Below, in pieces: positions 6,390 to 8,586 of a stretch of DNA of 8,586 nucleotides. The notes below the pieces were generated by a model, which was given only the letters and a program-made list of their open reading frames with translations, ran no database searches and had not been told where the DNA came from. Origin of the DNA: CAYYJM01 sp964471755 (GTDB lineage: Bacteria > Planctomycetota > Planctomycetia > Gemmatales > Gemmataceae); NCBI GenBank assembly GCA_964471755.1, contig CAYYJM010000266.1:1-8586 (forward strand), in the 5' to 3' direction. How positions within the stretch are numbered: the stretch's first letter is position 1; the number at the start of each line of letters is the position of its first letter. The position numbers were made by a program, and so were the translations under genes.

Positions 6390-8327
6390 TCACCGATAGA
6401 TCGTCGTACTCTCCTCGACCCGCAACGGGCCGGTCAGCTGCTTCGCGGTCACCTCGACGCGGATCTTGACCTCGCCCGGCATCGCCGCCGTGGCCGGCAC
6501 CTGGAACGTCGCCGTCTTGCGGCCCTGCAACTGGGCCAGCGGCGCGAAGATGATCGTCTGACCTTCCCGCCGGGCCTGCGTCGGTCCACGGGCTCCGGTC
6601 GCCAGCGGTGTCAGTTCCATCGGGAACGTGACCATTACGCCCAGTTCCTCGACGATGCCCTCGCCCTGGTTGATCACCTGGATGGTGTACATCCCGGTCT
6701 TGCCGACCGGCAGCAACGGATCGCTGCGTTCGATCTCGACGGTCAGGCCGGTGACGTTCTCGAAGACCGTCTCGGCCTCGGCCGTGACGCCCTGGTCCAG
6801 GCGGTCGGCCTGGGCAGTAGCCCGGTTCTTCAGCGTGCCGGCCGTCTTCGAGGTCAACTGCACGCGGACCTCCTTGCGTTCACCGGGAGCCAGCCGACCC
6901 AGTTCCCAGCGGACCTGCTTGCCATCGAACTTGCCACCGCTGTCGGCCTGGAGGAACGTGATCTCCCTGGGGACCTCGTTGATGACCGTCACGTTCCCGG
7001 CCGGCAGCTCGCCGACGTTCGTCACCTCCACGACGTAGGTCGCCGGACTGTTCAGGATGCGTCGCTTCGGCCCCAGCATGGTCGCCTTCAGCTTCAGTTC
7101 GCTCACCATCACCTGGGCGCGTTCGGTTTTCTTCGCGACGCCGGCCGCCTTCACGTCCACGTCGAGGCTCAGGGCTCCGACCTTCTTCGGGATCAGCTGC
7201 AATTCGATCCGTCGAGTCCGACCCGGAAGGATCTCGCCCAGTGACCAGGTGAGCGGACTCTCGGTCGTCTCACGCGGCACGGCGTTGGACAGATCCAGGC
7301 CGGCGGGCAGGTTCAGTGTCACCGTCGTGTCACGCGATGGACCCGTGCCGGTGTTGTTCGCCTCGATCACGAACGGTAGCAGGTCATACAGGACGGCGGT
7401 CGCCGGGCCAGTGACCTTCAGACCGACGTTCGGGGTTCCCTTCGGTTCCGGCGGCGGCTCGACAGGCGGCTCGACGGGCGGCTCGACGGGCAGCTGCGGC
7501 AGCGGTCGCGGTCGCTCCGGACCCGGCGTCACCGGCGGCTCGATCGGCCGAATCGGCGGTTCGATCGGCCGAACCGGCGGCCCCGGGATCACGCGGTCGT
7601 CGGGACGGGGTCCGCGATCCACGATGCGCGTCACGACGCACTGGCCGTACTCGAACTGCACGCGGGCACAGACGCGGACGTCGGTTTCGCCGCCTGGCTG
7701 GACGACCAGGCGAATTTCCTGACGGCCGAAGGCGGGCAGGGTGCCGAGTTGCCAGACGGGTTCGGGATCGATCGTCGTCGGCTCGGGATTCGCCCGCACG
7801 AACCGCACGCCTGGCGGCAACGTCACCCGCACGCGGGTTCGATGAGCCGCTCCGGGGCCGACGTTTTCGACGAGGAGGCGGTAGGGTAGCTCGGCCCCGG
7901 CGCTGGCCTCGGCCGGCACTCGAACCCGGACTCGCACGTGCGGCGACGGCGGATCAACCACGCCCACCTCGGCCGGCCCGCATCCACCCGGACCGATCGG
8001 CGGCAGGCCGCGCGGCCCCTCCGGACAGCCGCACGGAGGTCCCGGCATCGGTCCTGGCATCAGCCCGGGCATCGGGCCCGGGATCAGCCCCGACATCGGA
8101 GGAGCGCCCGCAGGAGGGCAGGAGCCGCCACCCGGTGGCACCAGGGGAGGGATCACGCCCGGATCGAGCTGGAGCGGTTCGGGAGCCTCGGTGGCCTGGG
8201 CGGTCTTGACCGGTGCCGGGGTCTTTACCGCCGGTATGGGACGCGCCGGCACCTGGCCGGGGACGCGGCTGGCGTACCCGATCAGGATCAGCAAAACCAG
8301 TCCCATGACCGTTCGACGGTAACTCAT
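6390..8327 (-). CDS. secreted DUF11 multi-repeat (conserved repeat domain) surface protein
   Basis: A 645-residue protein. Residues 1-25 form a signal peptide (MSYRRTVMGLVLLILIGYAS, ending near VPGQ). Residues 28-122 are rich in Pro and Gly with a Met-Pro-Gly repeat (GLIPGPMPGLMPGPMPG). Four Ig-like DUF11/TIGR01451 units follow at roughly 129-237, 299-396, 412-508 and 527-637, each with a version of Y-x-(V/L)-x-V-x-N-x-G (YRLLVENVG, FVIEANNTG, YVVEVTNVG, YTIQVINQG) and, in the first three, a later W-x-L-G strand (WQLGTLPAF, WSLGEILPG, WELGRLAPG). A second proline-rich linker (238-296) contains RPIEPP and VEPP repeats. All six mature-chain cysteines lie in the first 230 residues. Relatives occur in many bacterial surface proteins, including the chlamydial cysteine-rich OmcB family; a structural envelope role is inferred. 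The ATG at 8327 starts the signal peptide, with GAGG upstream; a second ATG at 8306 is possible. No anchor or sorting signal is visible. Confidence 0.9.
   Translation of the reverse strand: MSYRRTVMGLVLLILIGYASRVPGQVPARPIPAVKTPAPVKTAQATEAPEPLQLDPGVIPPLVPPGGGSCPPAGAPPMSGLIPGPMPGLMPGPMPGPPCGCPEGPRGLPPIGPGGCGPAEVGVVDPPSPHVRVRVRVPAEASAGAELPYRLLVENVGPGAAHRTRVRVTLPPGVRFVRANPEPTTIDPEPVWQLGTLPAFGRQEIRLVVQPGGETDVRVCARVQFEYGQCVVTRIVDRGPRPDDRVIPGPPVRPIEPPIRPIEPPVTPGPERPRPLPQLPVEPPVEPPVEPPPEPKGTPNVGLKVTGPATAVLYDLLPFVIEANNTGTGPSRDTTVTLNLPAGLDLSNAVPRETTESPLTWSLGEILPGRTRRIELQLIPKKVGALSLDVDVKAAGVAKKTERAQVMVSELKLKATMLGPKRRILNSPATYVVEVTNVGELPAGNVTVINEVPREITFLQADSGGKFDGKQVRWELGRLAPGERKEVRVQLTSKTAGTLKNRATAQADRLDQGVTAEAETVFENVTGLTVEIERSDPLLPVGKTGMYTIQVINQGEGIVEELGVMVTFPMELTPLATGARGPTQARREGQTIIFAPLAQLQGRKTATFQVPATAAMPGEVKIRVEVTAKQLTGPLRVEESTTIYR
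7453..7488. repeat. three tandem 12-bp units inside the DUF11 gene
   Basis: Three consecutive copies of GGCGGCTCGAC(A/G), differing only at the last base, with a partial fourth copy after. On the coding strand they encode the VEPP repeats of the proline-rich linker between DUF11 units 1 and 2. The near identity suggests recent slippage expansion, so linker length may vary between strains. Confidence 0.85.
7534..7575. repeat. two tandem 21-bp units inside the DUF11 gene
   Basis: Two adjacent 21-base copies (7534-7554 and 7555-7575) differ at only two positions and both contain TCGATCGGCCGAA. They encode the RPIEPP(I/V) repeat in the same linker as the 12-bp units. Their similarity at DNA level points to a recent tandem duplication. 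Confidence 0.85.
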
Positions 8328-8472
8328 CGCCCGCCCTCGGCCTCCCGTTCCGGAAAGACACCGCGCCCGGCAAAACCTCTCCATCCCATTGTCGCGCGGA
8401 CACGAGGAAACTTCAGCAAAGACCGGGGATATTTCTGGACCGGATTTGTTTCGCTCGGCGGAATGATCGGCA

Positions 8473-8487
8473 CAACCCACAGGGTTG
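8473..8487. repeat. short palindrome beside the REP-like pair
   Basis: CAACCC and GGGTTG form a perfect 6-bp stem around a 3-base loop (ACA). It sits 11 bases from the larger inverted repeat in the gene-free right end and may belong to the same repeat element, but alone it is too short to be certain. Confidence 0.35.
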
Positions 8488-8498
8488 CCATCCCCATT

Positions 8499-8557
8499 TA
8501 GCCGCCGGCTTGCCGGAGGGGTTTTTGCAGTGAAGACCGCCGGCAAGCCGGCGGCTA
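8499..8557. repeat. pair of inverted REP-like palindromic units
   Basis: TAGCCGCCGGCTTGCCGG at 8499-8516 recurs as its exact reverse complement at 8540-8557, separated by 23 bases. Each arm is part of a 22-base unit (left 8499-8520, right 8536-8557 reversed) that is itself palindromic: CCGCCGGC, two bases, GCCGGCGG. The right unit is a perfect palindrome; the left has one mismatch (A for C at 8517). The layout resembles paired repetitive extragenic palindromes (BIME-like). It lies about 170 bases upstream of the DUF11 start in a stretch (8328-8586) where no gene or confident promoter was found; function as insertion, termination or protein-binding site is open. Confidence 0.75.
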
Positions 8558-8586
8558 TCGGCAGTAAGGAAAGTAATGCACGCTTG

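Noticed and set aside
5538..7244. Plus-strand open frame of 568 codons across the FGE-domain gene, the terminator-like hairpin and the DUF11 gene
   Set aside because: It spans two genes and the intergenic hairpin and has no recognisable domain; best explained as an antisense shadow.
8328..8546. N-terminal extension of the DUF11 protein by 73 residues, starting at a TTG inside the REP-like repeat
   Set aside because: It would bury the signal peptide inside the protein and translate a palindromic intergenic repeat; the ATG at 8327 is directly followed by a normal signal peptide.
1..8586. A CRISPR array, tRNA or rRNA gene, transposase, or a multi-gene defence system
   Set aside because: No spaced direct repeats, no tRNA or rRNA sequence, and no nuclease, helicase, integrase or transposase motif was seen. 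The LRR/TIGR02996/FGE gene with a GNAT neighbour is not enough to claim a defence system.

Overview
The window looks like chromosomal DNA from a planctomycete, most likely of the Gemmata/Gemmataceae group. The evidence is high G+C, a TIGR02996 'repeat-companion' domain (a family known mainly from Gemmata-type genomes), a DUF1559 pseudopilin with the planctomycete FTLLELLVVIAIIAILIG start, a secreted PQQ-like beta-propeller beginning DWPQFLGPNRDGVS, two FGE-sulfatase-fold proteins, and a large secreted DUF11-repeat protein. This is family recognition by eye; no database search was possible.

All six supported genes are on the minus strand, so transcription runs from right to left. From the right edge: a 259-base gene-free stretch with a pair of inverted REP-like palindromes (8499-8557); a secreted DUF11 multi-repeat protein (6390-8327); a 192-base gap with a long multi-stem hairpin followed by a T run (6286-6377), a likely terminator; a secreted FGE-sulfatase-domain protein (5358-6197) whose TGA overlaps the ATG of a secreted PQQ-like beta-propeller protein (4150-5361); a 120-base gap with a hairpin and a promoter containing a perfect TATAAT; a tandem-GNAT acetyltransferase (3049-4029); a DUF1559 pseudopilin fused to an SGNH hydrolase (1336-3018); and a cytoplasmic TIGR02996/leucine-rich/FGE-sulfatase-domain protein that runs off the left edge (1-1325).

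The layout suggests three transcription units: the DUF11 gene alone, the FGE/propeller pair, and GNAT-pseudopilin/hydrolase-FGE with gaps of only 30 and 10 bases. Four of the six products carry an export or membrane signal, so the region mainly encodes cell-envelope and surface proteins of unknown precise role. No complete defence, CRISPR or biosynthetic system is visible. The most unusual items are the pseudopilin-SGNH fusion, the two structured intergenic elements, and the TIGR02996-LRR-FGE architecture.
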